Origin: Mycocentrospora acerina
Lineage: Eukaryota > Ascomycota > Dothideomycetes > Pleosporales
Assembly (NCBI GenBank): GCA_022701365.1
Contig: JAKUHH010000201.1
Location: 1,054,001 to 1,118,000 of the forward strand
Direction: 5' to 3'
Length of the DNA: 64,000 bases
Under the pieces are notes generated by a model. It was not told the DNA's origin. It did no database searches and worked only from the letters and a program-made list of their open reading frames with translations. Numbering within the stretch: position 1 is the first letter of the stretch; each line of letters opens with the position of its first letter. Position numbers and translations under genes: made by a program. Shown one piece after another: positions 1 through 10,962 of this stretch.

Positions 1-136
1 CTCCGCATAACACATGTAAGAGAGCACGTCTGGTAATCGACATCAATATATTCCTACAGACATTTATAGGCCTGTACGAGTTCTAATTATGATTCTCATT
101 TTGCCCAACGAACCCTTGCACCTCGCACTCGACTTC

Positions 137-838
137 CTATAGTTTCCAAACCTCAAGATTGCGGTACTGTGCAATCAGTGGCTGCATTCCACGGAATGCA
201 ATGCGACCACCACGAACAACAGGCCCAGTATCGGTCTTTGTGTCGTCAAATGAGAATATCAACAACCCGTTAATCGAGAACTTCACTTCTCGCTTATCTT
301 TCACAACCTCGACCTTGTAGAAAGCACCCTTTGCATCAGCGACTGGTGGCAACGGATCCGCGCCTTGAGCAACAAGGTGAAATCCCGGCGACTTGCGCAA
401 GTTGGCCAGACTGAACGCACGCTCCTCGGGCCATCTTCGACGGAAATACGACGCATGAAGTGTCCGGATATCGCCGGAGTGATATTGCGGGTATGCGCCG
501 TTGCGCGGAGCGAGACTTGGATCGAATATGCTTGTGCCATTGACTGACGTCGCGCCAAAGAAGAACATTGCAAGCCCGGGTTCTTGGATTGGCGAAAATT
601 CCCAGGTGATGCGAATTTGATCTGGGAATTCCTCCGGCAGCCAGTAGACAAAGTATTCGTCGGCTTTGCCTGCCCCTCCGAGGGTCAAGGTGTTGTTCGA
701 CACGGATGCGGTCAGTGGGCCTTCTGCGACCCAGCCAGAAATGGCATCGCTGCTGTTGAAGGTATTGCGGTACAGCAGCTTCTCTGCAGTTGCCGTCGCG
801 GCTAGAATCGAGAAGAGGGAAGAGAACAATCCGTGCAT
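137..838 (-). CDS. Secreted DUF1961 family protein
   Basis: Single-exon protein of 233 residues. The first 18 residues (MHGLFSSLFSILAATATA) look like a cleavable signal peptide, so the protein is probably secreted. The remainder resembles the DUF1961/YesU family, which adopts a concanavalin-like beta-sandwich; in bacteria YesU sits in rhamnogalacturonan-utilisation loci. Supporting features are the early LLYRNTF strand, the central MFFFGA and HASYFRRR segments and the C-terminal GRIAFRGMQPLIAQYRNLEVWKL-type ending typical of this fold. Two N-glycosylation sequons (NGT, NNT) are visible. No catalytic residues can be assigned. The start is an ATG placed directly before the signal peptide. It has no obvious functional partner nearby; a role in plant polysaccharide binding or cleavage is inference from the family only. 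Confidence 0.8.
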   Translation of the reverse strand: MHGLFSSLFSILAATATAEKLLYRNTFNSSDAISGWVAEGPLTASVSNNTLTLGGAGKADEYFVYWLPEEFPDQIRITWEFSPIQEPGLAMFFFGATSVNGTSIFDPSLAPRNGAYPQYHSGDIRTLHASYFRRRWPEERAFSLANLRKSPGFHLVAQGADPLPPVADAKGAFYKVEVVKDKREVKFSINGLLIFSFDDTKTDTGPVVRGGRIAFRGMQPLIAQYRNLEVWKL

Positions 839-1532
839 GGTGAGTTACGTGGTGGTGTTTGTATCGATGGAGTGAGTGGTCCGCTGCTTGCCGCGTTCAG
901 GAAGCTTGGAGTCGTCGATGAGGGTTGTCTGCAAAGATCCTGCTCACATCCGATAAAAGTGCAACAGCGAGCGTCTGTTCCTTTATTGTCATTTTGTTAG
1001 ACGACGTCTTCGGTAATTACTATGGTGACTGTTGATTGTTGTAGTTCGAGTCTTCGGGCACGACGGAACTCTTACCCATGCGAGTTAGCGCGGTGTTGCA
1101 ATTGTCCAGGAACAAGACACCATCAACGCTCCGAAGATGATCACCACCAGTGTACTTCGCATGCCGAACCCTGTCTACTTGCCCTGCTTCGGTGCTCGGT
1201 AGATTTCGGGCGAACATGTAGAATGTCCCGCCTATCATAGATTGCGCACTGCGCCACACCTGAATCGCCAGTCATCAAGCTTAGCCTGTCGTGATGCTCT
1301 CAATGTTCCTTCTCGTTTTTTTCTGAAGGTAGAAATGATGCAAAGATAAGCAAAGCAGTCTTTGCTATTGCGCAATCTCACTTCTTACAGTCATTTACAC
1401 AAGGAGAAATATCTTCATAGATACGTTCTCCCACCACAAATGCAAAAGCTTTGAAGAGAGAGCAATTGACAAAGACTTTATCATGGAAAAGAACTACAAA
1501 CCACCCGGAATGTTTGGCCGAGTAGGCATTCC
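839..1532. other. Intergenic gap, no gene supported
   Basis: About 700 bases between two minus-strand genes. It should contain the promoter of the DUF1961 gene and the 3' end of the upstream membrane-protein gene. Short open frames occur (for example 1020-1259 minus) but have no recognisable domain, splice context or start signal. Confidence 0.5.
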
Positions 1533-2363
1533 TTACAGCTGGATACCGCCTTCTCCGTTGAATCTTTGTCGAAGGCGAGGTGCGAAATGCACTGCCAACC
1601 CTACGAATGTAAAAGCCCATATCGCAAGTCCCAGATTAGGTCCGCTTTTGTGTCCCCCACTCTGAGGAAGCGACGTTGGTGTAGCTATAGGCTCTTGTGT
1701 TGGCGTGTTGTCGAAATCACATACTAGCGTCCCTCCTGGCACATATTTCACATGCCTTCCACGCGCATCGCATGCCTTCAAAAGTTTGGTCTGGGTGATC
1801 GGCATACTTGTAGGCATTTCATATGGCTCTTTTGTGTTCAAATCACCTGCAAATAGCTGGAAGAGCCAGTCATTACTTTCAGCATTCGCAAGTTTGTAGT
1901 TTGCTAATGCGGGAGGCTCGTATGCGTATGAGAAGAGATGATAGGTCACATTGCACTCGAATGTGTGATTCCGTGTTGAGTACATAGACGGAGGACCAAG
2001 ATATTCGAGGTAGCAAGTATCAGGCTGAGTATATTCATCGTCTGAAGTTTCGAAACTTCGGTCACCTGCTCGCAGTCAGCTTCTGCTACCGCAGAGATAA
2101 GTTGGAGGCTGACGGTAGATTGGCAGAAACTTTGTCGTATCTTTTCCAATGTTACGCTGTCGCGTCAAAGTCAAGCTATGAGACTGTATCGTACGATTTG
2201 CACTCCTGCCGACCTCAATCCATGATTCCGGCACGGCAACTTCTGTTTGTAGTGTCTGAGAGCTCAGGATATCCTTGCTAGATGGCCAGTTTATGTATGG
2301 TGCGCCACAATCTAAATCTTCCGGCCATGGAAACATAGCGAAAGGAGGACCGTATGATGGCAT
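1533..2363 (-). CDS. Hypothetical single-pass membrane protein, 5' end uncertain
   Basis: Two open blocks lie in the same minus-strand frame, separated by one TGA at 2076-2078. A GT..AG intron at 2066-2113 (48 nt, branch-like CTGAC ten bases before the acceptor) removes this stop and keeps frame, joining ...KFLPIYR to DRSFETSDDEY. The C-terminal part has cysteines and sequons (NHT, NVT), a T/P-rich stretch with PTQEPIATPTSLPQ, then a membrane segment (LGLAIWAFTFVGLAVHF) and a basic tail, so a type I plasma-membrane or secretory protein is likely. The first ATG in frame is at 2363, but open frame continues upstream to about 2462 without an ATG, so an upstream exon carrying a signal peptide is probably missing. 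Family not recognised. Confidence 0.42.
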
Positions 2364-2463
2364 GGTAGAGGATGGTGGTATGAAACTGTGAGCAGTAAAC
2401 GGGTTGGTCCATCGCGATGAAAAACCAACAGTAACACGACAACGAGGCTGTGCCGCTGACACA

Positions 2464-4650
2464 AATTCCGGTGAGTGGTCCTAAAAATCCTGGTGTGGTT
2501 GGCTCCATATTGGGAAAATCGATATTGAGGCTGTGGACGAAGCAGGTTATTGGTGCGTATAGTCGCAGCATCAAGCGAGCGCTTGAATACGGGAAAACAT
2601 CTCCTTGCATCAAATATCAAACTATGACTACTAAATCTAGTTTGTGAGCTCATCTTGAACTTTTCTAGATAGCCTTTTCTAGAATTATTGCAACTTGTTC
2701 GAATGGCCAGACCTCTCGCAAACATAAAATACGGCAGAAATGGGTAGCAAGCGAGGTGAAATCCAGAGTATTGAGCTTATCAGAGGTGCTGAAATCAGTA
2801 CAAGTAGAAATTTTAGCCCAGCAAAAAGAAAGAATAGCGCCTCTTCTGGGGCTGTCTGACTTTATTTCTTCTCTGCCACTTGCCCCATGACCGTCAATAC
2901 CCTACTTTAAGAAAACCCAAAATTAATAGTTAGGTATTGCTGTCTATTATACATTCGTAGGGACATTAATTTAGCTTCATTGAACATGTCTTGAGCAGAT
3001 TCAGAAATTGTCTTAGTACAAGAGGCAGACCTTACTCCAGTATGTGCCACTATCAACCGTCTACATTTTCATACCCTTATAACATTTCTAGAAGCCATTT
3101 CTGACATACTCTTCGAGATCGTCTGCATTGCTGCTCATTATAAAGCCTAAACGAGTGTGTACCAAGTTCACATGACAACGAGTAGTCTGAAACCACAAAT
3201 TGCTCTTCCAACGAGATGTTGTCTGCCTGATTACTCATTCATCAGCGAAATTCCAGCTCATACGTTGTAAGAAAGAGCAGCTCATTTGATACTAAGAGAT
3301 AGTATACTGCTTAAAACATAAGTTACAAGCAGTTGAAGAACGTAATTTAAACGAAATATAGTATGACTCGACCAAGAGGCAGATATTCAACACATTTAAG
3401 AGATCAAGTGATAGCGACGGCGAAGTTTTCAAGATCACCAACAAACATATTGCTAACTTCTACATATATCACAAAGTTTTGATATAGATTTATAATACAG
3501 GCATCTCACAGCTGGTTTGAGCGTCTCACAAGATATCTTACTATGGCAAGCTTTAGTTTGCCCTGAGAAAGCCTTGATGTTCTTACTTCAATATAATTAC
3601 TGTCCAATGATTTGCCTTGATCCAAAAAAAACCCCCATATGCGTATTGGGTTGAAATTCCCACCAACATTATGTCTCAGTTGTGACTGTAAGCTGTTCAG
3701 GTGAGGTAATTTGATTTCCACTTTGTATTGAAAAGATTAATGAGGTAAATCCATGATCAAGGCTTTTCAGTGACGTCTGAAATGAAGTCATTCATGTTTC
3801 ATTTCCATGATTAAATATGCTTAAGCAAGTTGTATATTGCTGACTAATGCTTTTATTGAACAGATGTAATAGGCCGATAGGAAAAAACAAGTAGAGAGGA
3901 CTCGTCCATTCCCAGTCTCGCCTAGGTTCAATATAACTAAAGTCAAGAGTTAAGGGCTATATTACACATCACGACCTCTTATCTTTTCAGTCCTGGGCGC
4001 CTGCTTAATCATGCTTGTATACCTTGTATCGTCCTCGAAGTTATCGTAAGTATTAGTCAACTATTTATACCTTCCAGCAATGGCAGTATAAGGGTCAGCT
4101 TATTTGTAACTCATGGTAAGATTATTCAAAGAATCTTCACTTCAATCTTCAGCGCCATGTTTGCATTTGCTCACTCTTGCTCATATCAGGCATGTTCAAT
4201 ATGTTATCTGGGCCATGCTGAGTAACAACTCAATTATAGATTAACTATTGATAAACATTTCTTGTTGGAATATGGACCGACGAAGGTGACTCACGCTAGT
4301 TGGTTGTCTTGGATCTTGATCTAGACTCTCCATTGGTTGCGAGACGGAACTAAGCATTCTCACCAAAACTTCACTGCAGCTAGAGTTCGCAAGGACACTA
4401 ACTTCCAGTATATGAGAATGATGTAATGATATTGAAAACTCTAGGTCATGATTTCGATCTCGTTCTCTGTGTAAAAAAAATAGGAGCGCTGTCTAACCAT
4501 AGATGTGGTAAATACCAATACAGGATTGCTTGAAGAAAGTAAAAGCACAGTTCTAACATACGATGCCAAGGTGAAAACGGGCCGATGCTCAGCTCATGTT
4601 GAATAGAAATTTTCTGCCCGGTCCATCGGATCGTACTCGTTTAGGTCTCG
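2464..4650. other. AT-rich gap without genes
   Basis: More than 2 kb of visibly AT-rich DNA with only short open frames and frequent stops on both strands. No domain, tRNA or intact mobile element was seen. It may be a decayed, RIP-mutated segment, but no parent element could be recognised. Confidence 0.45.
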
Positions 4651-4654
4651 CTCA

Positions 4655-4721
4655 CTTATCAGATCGTTTAAGGTCCGACGACAGGCCGTTCATTTCAATC
4701 AGATCAATTTTCCCTTATCTG
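4655..4721 (-). promoter_or_regulatory. Pair of HGATAR (GATA-factor) sites
   Basis: CTTATCAG at 4655-4662 and CTTATCTG at 4714-4721 are reverse complements of CTGATAAG and CAGATAAG, both matching HGATAR, the site bound by AreA/NIT2 nitrogen regulators. They lie 33-99 bases before the ATG of the Dal5-type permease. Paired close HGATAR sites are known at nitrogen-regulated permease genes; regulation here is inference. Confidence 0.5.
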
Positions 4722-4753
4722 ATCTTTCACCAACCTTAGGACTGACAATCGCA

Positions 4754-6920
4754 ATGGGTTTGTCACGTTGTAAGTACATATTCCATGAATCTTCAAATCA
4801 GACGCTGATCATTACATCTAGGGACTGCCTCCAGTCGTGGAGAGGCCGCTAAAACGGTGGAGAGAAGTCTGGTTATGAAACTAGGTACGTAACTTGATAT
4901 TGCTAGCCGATAGTTCTAATATTGATATGAACAGACTTCTTCATCATGGTTTGTTGGACTACAAAACAACGTTGTTTCTAAGTCTGATCTTGCTAGGCTT
5001 ATTGCTGTGCCTGCTATTTCTTCAACTACCTTGGTGAGTACAAGATGTGATGTCAACGTAGATTATAGCCACTGACGACAGTTATAGATCGTCAAGCTTT
5101 CGCGAATGCGTTTGTACGCATTTCACTTCTCAAAAGGCTTTCCAGTTGACTAACTGACCATTTCCAAGGTTGCTGGTTTGAAAGAGGATCTCCATCTCAA
5201 GGGGAATCAGTACAGCATTCTTTTGTCCATGTTCACCGCTGGGTAAGACCGTTCGCCTGTCGTACTACATAGCCTTCACGTATATTTCGTGGCTGTGTCG
5301 CTTTTCTATTCGACTCGCTCGATTATTTACATGCCAATGCTTTCAGCGCGGTGTGCTGTCGCTAACTACTACCCAGTAATGTCGTTGGGCAAATACCTCA
5401 TGGTCTAATTATTCAGAAGGTTAGACCAAGCATATGGCTACCTTTCACCTTGATTGTCTGGTCTGGTCTGACTATGTGTTCGGCTGCTTGTAAAACGTAT
5501 CAGCAGCTGTGTGCTGTTCGATTTTTTCAAGGCTTGATGGAAGCAAGTCTCTACAGTGGGACCATATATGTCCTAGGCTCATGGTAGTAAGTCCCACAGT
5601 AATGACAAAAGCAATTGAGGCAAACTTCAAAAAGACATTTTTGACATTTCTCTTAGTAAACCTTCAGAGATTGCGAAGAGAACTGCCATCTTCACTGCTG
5701 TTGGCCAACTCGGAAGCATGTTTGCGGGGATCATGATGACGGCTATGCATAAGACGATGGAGGGTAGGAGTGGACTGAAAGGCTGGCAATGGGTGTTTCT
5801 TATCAGTAAACATATTTCCTACATCCCTTTGCATGCAGTTTGCTAATCACTTTTACTAAGACGGAATCATGGGATTACCGGTTGGCCTGTTCGGCTTTGT
5901 AAGTCATATATTCCAGAGCGGCGATTCCAGCTTTTGCAAGTCTGACATTTACACATACAGTTCACATTCCCAGATTTGCCTGAATCGACAAAAGTGACAT
6001 ACTTCACTGCCCAGGAGAAACAACTAGCGCTCGATCGCTTACCACCGAAGAAAGTCAACGGGCACAGCATTGAGTTTCGCAGCCTTGCAAGGCGACTTCT
6101 CACATCACCAAAAATGTAGGCGAAGTTACACGTTTCCGGCTATAGCTTTTTACTGGACCTGACAGCACTCTAGCTACATCCTCACCGCGTTCTCTGTAAT
6201 CTGTGCTATGCTTGAAGCCTTTGCCTTCCAGGTATGACACAAAGTTTTTCGAGGTTTTTGCGACGCTGACAATTTTTAAGGGAATGTTTCTGTTGTGGCT
6301 GAAGCATAACAAAGTTAGGTTCTCTCAGTCAGCCATTAACACATATCCTCTCGGTATTCAAGCCGTCGCCGTGGTATCTCAGATTGGTGCAGGAATGTTT
6401 ATTGATAGGACAGGCCACCGAATTCCTATGGTCTTTTTTGCAGGTGCCATGCAACTGATTACTGCCAGCTTACTTCTCGTCCGTAATCTGCCCGATGCCG
6501 GGATCTTCGTGGCGCATTATCTCAGCGGTACGTCGTTCATTGTCAACCCAGTTCTGTACGGCTGGGCTAGTACGATATTACAGAAGTCTGGAGACGATGC
6601 AGTTCGCTCGGTTATTCTGTACACTATGAATACTGGTGGACAAGTATTGTATACGTGGTGGGGAATCGTGATGTATCCAGCTACCGATGTGCCATACTGG
6701 AAGAAGGGATCCATTACTATGGTCGTTGTCGTTTTTTTGTTCATTGCAAGTGCATTCATTGTGCGATGGGTGAGTCAAATCAACTCTATTAAGACATCAT
6801 TAATACTGACTCAATGGATAGCTAGATAACCAAACCACCAAATCTGAGGAGATTGAGAAGCAAGATGAGGCATTGAATGAAGCAACGATTGAAGTTAATT
6901 ACCCCACAAAAGCAAGATGA
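4754..6920 (+). CDS. MFS transporter, Dal5/allantoate permease-like family
   Basis: Thirteen exons give 475 codons plus stop: 4754-4769, 4822-4884, 4935-4948, 4997-5033, 5088-5113, 5169-5242, 5377-5586, 5657-5805, 5861-5898, 5961-6115, 6174-6231, 6281-6769, 6822-6920. All introns are GT..AG and frame is kept throughout, so the gene looks intact. Diagnostic segments of the anion:cation symporter (Dal5, Fen2, Tna1, Liz1) family are LDFFIM with FFNYLDR in helix 1, RFFQGLMEASLYSGTIYVLG in helix 4, GWQWVFLI in helix 6, FPDLPES after helix 6 and LTSPKIYILTAF before helix 7. Family members import organic anions such as allantoate, pantothenate, nicotinate or sugar acids at the plasma membrane; the substrate cannot be read from sequence. 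Exon 3 is only 14 nt. It is upstream of and codirectional with the aldolase gene, and two GATA sites precede it. Confidence 0.88.
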
Positions 6921-7334
6921 TGACATATTTACGTCTAGCTCTCTAGCGTGAAGCAAGACATCGAGGCTATTGCGCTGGCATGAAGTTTTGGCCAATTAGG
7001 CGACAAATATTTGTCGGCAGGATACTTAGGAGAAGAACTCAATAGATGCATTGAAGGTGAGATAGATTTAACAAAGACTGCCAATATGTGACACCTATTC
7101 AAAGCAAGCACGGCCGCCCTTGAAATTATGGTTTATTGAGGATCGTCTCACCCGAGTCCAACTGTTCTGTATATTTGATCAACGGCAAGGAACCTGTGAT
7201 GAATTAAATGGAATGTGGATTATCTGTAGAAATTTTGTTATGTGGTGATTAGAGATGAAGTCAGAAGACATGAGCTCAATGAGATTAGCAATCCATGCCT
7301 GTGGATCTTGTTCAGATTAGTAAAAGTCCGATAG
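6921..7334. other. Short intergenic gap
   Basis: About 400 bases between the permease stop codon and the CGG repeat of the aldolase promoter. No gene seen. Confidence 0.5.
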
Positions 7335-7357
7335 CGGGCGGCTACGGCTACTGACGG
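7335..7357 (+). promoter_or_regulatory. Triple CGG direct repeat, candidate Zn2Cys6 site
   Basis: CGG triplets start at 7335, 7345 and 7355, an exact 10-base period (CGG-N7-CGG-N7-CGG), 219-241 bases before the aldolase ATG. The first reads CGGGCGGCT, close to CGGGCGAGT in the other cluster promoters. Zn2Cys6 regulators bind paired CGG triplets, and the cluster encodes one. Confidence 0.5.
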
Positions 7358-7575
7358 CTTGAGAATGAATACGATATAATGCTCTACTCAACAGACAATT
7401 CTTCGCCTACTTCATCAACATAAAGCAAAGAGACAATCTTGGTGTTCAAGGGTTGTATCTTGCTGGAACTTATTAGCTCCCGTACCATTACCCTACCAGC
7501 CGCCAAATCAAACCTATCTCAAGAAAAGTACTACAACCTCGCAACCCCGCAACCCCACTACCCTTCAAAGCAACC

Positions 7576-8517
7576 ATGGCTGTTCCGAAATCAGGAGTAT
7601 GGTGTCCAGCTGTCACTTTCTATGACGCCGAAACGGGTCAGATCGATTTGGCAGCTCAGAAGCAATTCTTCTCCTACCTTTCTACGTCTGGCCTCGCAGG
7701 TCTGGTTGTTTTGGGTTCCAACGCTGAGGCCTTCCTCTTGACGCGTGATGAGAAGCTTTCATTAATGAAAGCTGCACGAGAGGCTGTTGGACCCGACTAC
7801 CCCCTCATGGTGGGTGTCTCTGGATTTTCCGTTGCTCAGGTTCTCGAAAATATTGAAGACGCAAAAAGCAGTGGAGCGAATTTCGGACTGTTGCTGCCAG
7901 CTGCATATTATGGGCCTGCAACTTCAAAAGAGGTGGTTCTGAACTTCTACAATGAAGTAGCGGACAAAAGTGATCTTCCGCTTGTGATCTACAACTTTCC
8001 CGGCATATGCAACGGCGTAGATCTGGATTCCGTCACAATTGCTGAGCTTGCGAAACGCAACCCGGGCAAGATTGTTGGTGTCAAATTAACCTGCGGGAGT
8101 GTGGCTAAGATCACAAGACTGGCTGCTGAACTTCCATCTGATACGTTCGCGACCTTTGCTGGACAAGCAGATTTCCTAATCGGTGGTCTCGCAGTTGGGA
8201 GTGCAGGATGTGTATCGGCGTTCTCGAATATTTTCCCCAAGACCATCTCCAAAATATACGACTTATACACGAGCGGAAAGACACAGGAGGCTCTTCAATT
8301 GCACCAGAAGGCAGCGTTAGCGGAAAGCCCAGCCAAAGCAGGTATCGCTGTCGTTAAGTACGGCGTGTCGCAGTACAGTGCTGTCGATGCTGGAATTCAG
8401 GATGCAGAACAAAAGCTGAAACCTCGTCGGCCATATCTGCCTGTCGGTGAAGCTGTGCAGAGTAATGTAAGGAAGGGTATGGATGGATTGGCTGAGATTG
8501 AACGCGCATTTACATAG
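7576..8517 (+). CDS. DapA/HOGA-family class I aldolase
   Basis: Single-exon protein of 313 residues, the usual length for the dihydrodipicolinate synthase/N-acetylneuraminate lyase superfamily. These cytosolic TIM-barrel enzymes form or cleave C-C bonds with pyruvate through a Schiff base. The Schiff-base lysine is K170 in IVGVKLTCG and the conserved tyrosine is Y139 in VIYNFPG. The pyruvate-binding loop reads GSNAEAFLLT (residues 47-56) rather than the G-T-T-G-E of true DapA, which points to the 4-hydroxy-2-oxoglutarate aldolase-like or 2-keto-3-deoxy-sugar-acid aldolase branch. A lysine-biosynthetic role is not expected because fungi make lysine by the aminoadipate route. It lies between two transporters in the candidate catabolic cluster and probably releases pyruvate from a 4-hydroxy-2-oxo acid; the substrate is unknown. 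Confidence 0.88.
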   Translation: MAVPKSGVWCPAVTFYDAETGQIDLAAQKQFFSYLSTSGLAGLVVLGSNAEAFLLTRDEKLSLMKAAREAVGPDYPLMVGVSGFSVAQVLENIEDAKSSGANFGLLLPAAYYGPATSKEVVLNFYNEVADKSDLPLVIYNFPGICNGVDLDSVTIAELAKRNPGKIVGVKLTCGSVAKITRLAAELPSDTFATFAGQADFLIGGLAVGSAGCVSAFSNIFPKTISKIYDLYTSGKTQEALQLHQKAALAESPAKAGIAVVKYGVSQYSAVDAGIQDAEQKLKPRRPYLPVGEAVQSNVRKGMDGLAEIERAFT

Positions 8518-8831
8518 GTACATTTTACGATATATGGCAATCGGTAAGGAGTGGGCTAGAACAAAAGTTTCGTGTACAACTTTAGGCTAGATTTGGTTAA
8601 TTAACTAGTTGAGGTCCTACTTTTTAAGCAAATCTATGTGTTAGAATTTCCTTCGCTGTAATATTGATTGAATCCACTTCATCGAAATGTATATTTGTCC
8701 AAAATTTTAAATATTATTCAAGTGCACGTGAGATGGATGCATTTGTTACAAACAGCAACAACACTCTAGGTAATTGCATTATCAACTTCCTTTCATTCAG
8801 ATTTCTACCCACCATTCCTCCGCAGACATCT

Positions 8832-10554
8832 TCAGTTTTCATCAACAGCCCACCTTTGTGTAATGGCGCGGATTTTGGGTCCCAAGAAGTAGATAGGCAC
8901 TCCCAAGGCCATCAGCCCCGCAACGATTCCGGCACAGATATTGAAAGCACCCTCGTATCCTTCTTTCTCAACAAAGGCAACACATCCAAATGAGATTCCG
9001 AAGCCGATAAAGCCTCTGAGTGAACAAATTAGGACCAGTGCGGCGTCAATGCGCTGAGGATACGCATCCATGCAGTATACGAAACTCGAAACGACGATAC
9101 CGACGAAACCAAAGTATTCAAAATTGATCGTCACAGCGATACCTGTCCAACTCCAATCGTTGGGATTCTGGGCTGTCTTTCCGTAGAAAATTGATGAAAT
9201 GAGAATTGATAAGAGGGGAATGATGAGAGCCAGCAGACGATACTCGGGCTGTATGGAATATTAGTCATTAACTGGAAAAGTTCGAAGGCAAAAACTGAAA
9301 TACCTTTGTAACTCCGCCATTGCGCTTGCTCAAAACCTTAGTCATCCAGTCGCTAAAATATCCACAGAAGATGGGAACAGCGACAGCTGTGGCAATTTGG
9401 CCCAAGAATACATAGCCGAGAGCATCGAAACTCCAACGATATGGCGGCTGCACCAAAACACCAGCGAAGAGCGCTGACATGAGCACATAGAGACCCAGGC
9501 CTGCCGAGTTGACGAGAATGAGCCAGACAATGTTTGGAAACCAAATGATCTGGAACATCTGCTTCCAGCAATCGATTGCCTCGTGCCAGTTGGAATGACC
9601 TTTCCACGGAAGCATATCTCTCAGGAAACTTCGAGGTGCATAGTTGATGATGTCCAAAGGTTTCTTGGTAAGAGTAGTGACGGGAACGAGTTGACCATCT
9701 TCTTCGATGCCCTCGCCGTCTTTTGCTTGTCAGATGTGAATTTTAAATATTTGAATATAACGACTTACTCAATGCCTCAAGAGTGCGATGAAACTTTGTT
9801 TCAGGGACGAAAATTATACTGAGAACAGTTATTGCGCCACTAAGGATGCCAAAAATGCCGTACCACCACCTCCATCCCAAGTCATTGGCTAGATAGGAGC
9901 TTGCCACGATGAATGCTGCAGTTCCAAGAGTTTGCAACGCGCAGAACCATGCCACAACATTTCCCCTCTCGTGAAGGTAGAATATTTCTTGGACGATGAT
10001 GGGACAAAGGGCCTCGGCTTGGCCAGCTGCAAGAGACATGACGTTTCGCCCAGCAATGTGAGATTCCAAACTTCCGCTCTTCGCACACCAAAGGCAGCCA
10101 AAAGATAGTATGACGCATGATAAGAGGTACATAGGCCTTCGACCGATAGCGTGAGCGACGGGGATCGCCAGAAGATTTCCAACTCCCATGTAGAATGCTG
10201 GCCATGTGGATAAATCATACGTCTTTGGGTTGCCCTTGTACGATGCTTTGATAAGAGGCAGAATTGCGTTGATACCGCTGGCCATCAAGCTGCCAGTCGC
10301 TGCAAACAGACCAACGATAATCAATATAGTCCATTTCTGCCACACTGGAAGGTTGAGCGGGTCTACAACTCGTTGTTAGTTGAGTTGTTTCTGTTTCGAA
10401 CGAAATCCATACCGTTAGGATCGACACTTGGAGTTGGGATAAGTACGATGCCGTCCTCATCGAAGAGTTTGATCGTGCCAACCACAGGCTTTCGGGCTTT
10501 CTTTTGGGCATCAAGATACTCGTGCTGAATGGCGGTCATCTGCTTGGAATCCAT
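8832..10554 (-). CDS. MFS transporter, DHA1/HOL1-like
   Basis: Four exons (10554-10413, 10362-9769, 9719-9304, 9248-8832) give 522 residues. The N-terminal cytosolic region ends in DPNDPLNLPVWQKW, the D-P-x-N-P-x-N-W-type motif that precedes helix 1 in fungal DHA1/HOL1-like drug:H+ antiporter-family proteins. Helix 1 is WTILIIVGLFAATGS, the helix 2-3 loop has GRRPMYLLSC, and a long central loop separates two six-helix halves. It is a different MFS family from the Dal5-type permease 3.4 kb away, so the pair is not a recent duplicate. HOL1-like proteins move cations, polyamines or other small molecules at the plasma membrane; direction and substrate are unknown. It is divergent from the Zn2Cys6 regulator over 408 bases, with a CGG-N7-CGG site 107-119 bases before its ATG. 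Confidence 0.86.
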
Positions 10555-10653
10555 GATCGCTGGTATTTTGATAGATGGCGTGACATCCTATGGTGCTGGG
10601 GCAAGAGCGTTTTGTACATGTCGAAGTCGGAGCTGTAGTCGGCGCATTTTACA

Positions 10654-10673
10654 AACTCGCCCGTTCTTGACCG
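10654..10673 (-). promoter_or_regulatory. CGG-N7-CGG site in MFS/regulator divergent promoter
   Basis: On the minus strand CGG occurs at 10673-10671 and again at 10663-10661, where it extends into CGGGCGAGTTT. The 12 bases ACGGGCGAGTTT are identical to 14314-14325 in the dioxygenase/hydrolase promoter. The site lies between two divergent ATGs (10554 and 10963), so it could serve both genes, including autoregulation. Confidence 0.52.
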
Positions 10674-10962
10674 CGCTGCCCAATGGATCATATAACAAGT
10701 GAGTGCGGATTGTGGGGGGGCCGGAGGCGATTCAAATGTGGAGAGGAGCTAGAGTCCGGGGATGGAATGCGGGGTCACCCTACCAGCCGTGAGCTAGTTC
10801 GCGTCGGACCGGTCTGGTGCTCTTATTCAGATGTGAAAAGATATCGTCACGTGGCAGCACGAGTCATTCGGCTCGGCCCAGTATTGCCAGGTTCGTATGT
10901 CAATTCCAACTCCGAGCATCGCGACAAACCAATCGAAGTGGCTTCTTGCGTCCTAGAGCGTC

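Noticed and set aside
1020..1259. 79-codon minus-strand frame
   Set aside because: Protein-like in places but no start context, domain or splice partners; competing plus-strand frame of equal length.
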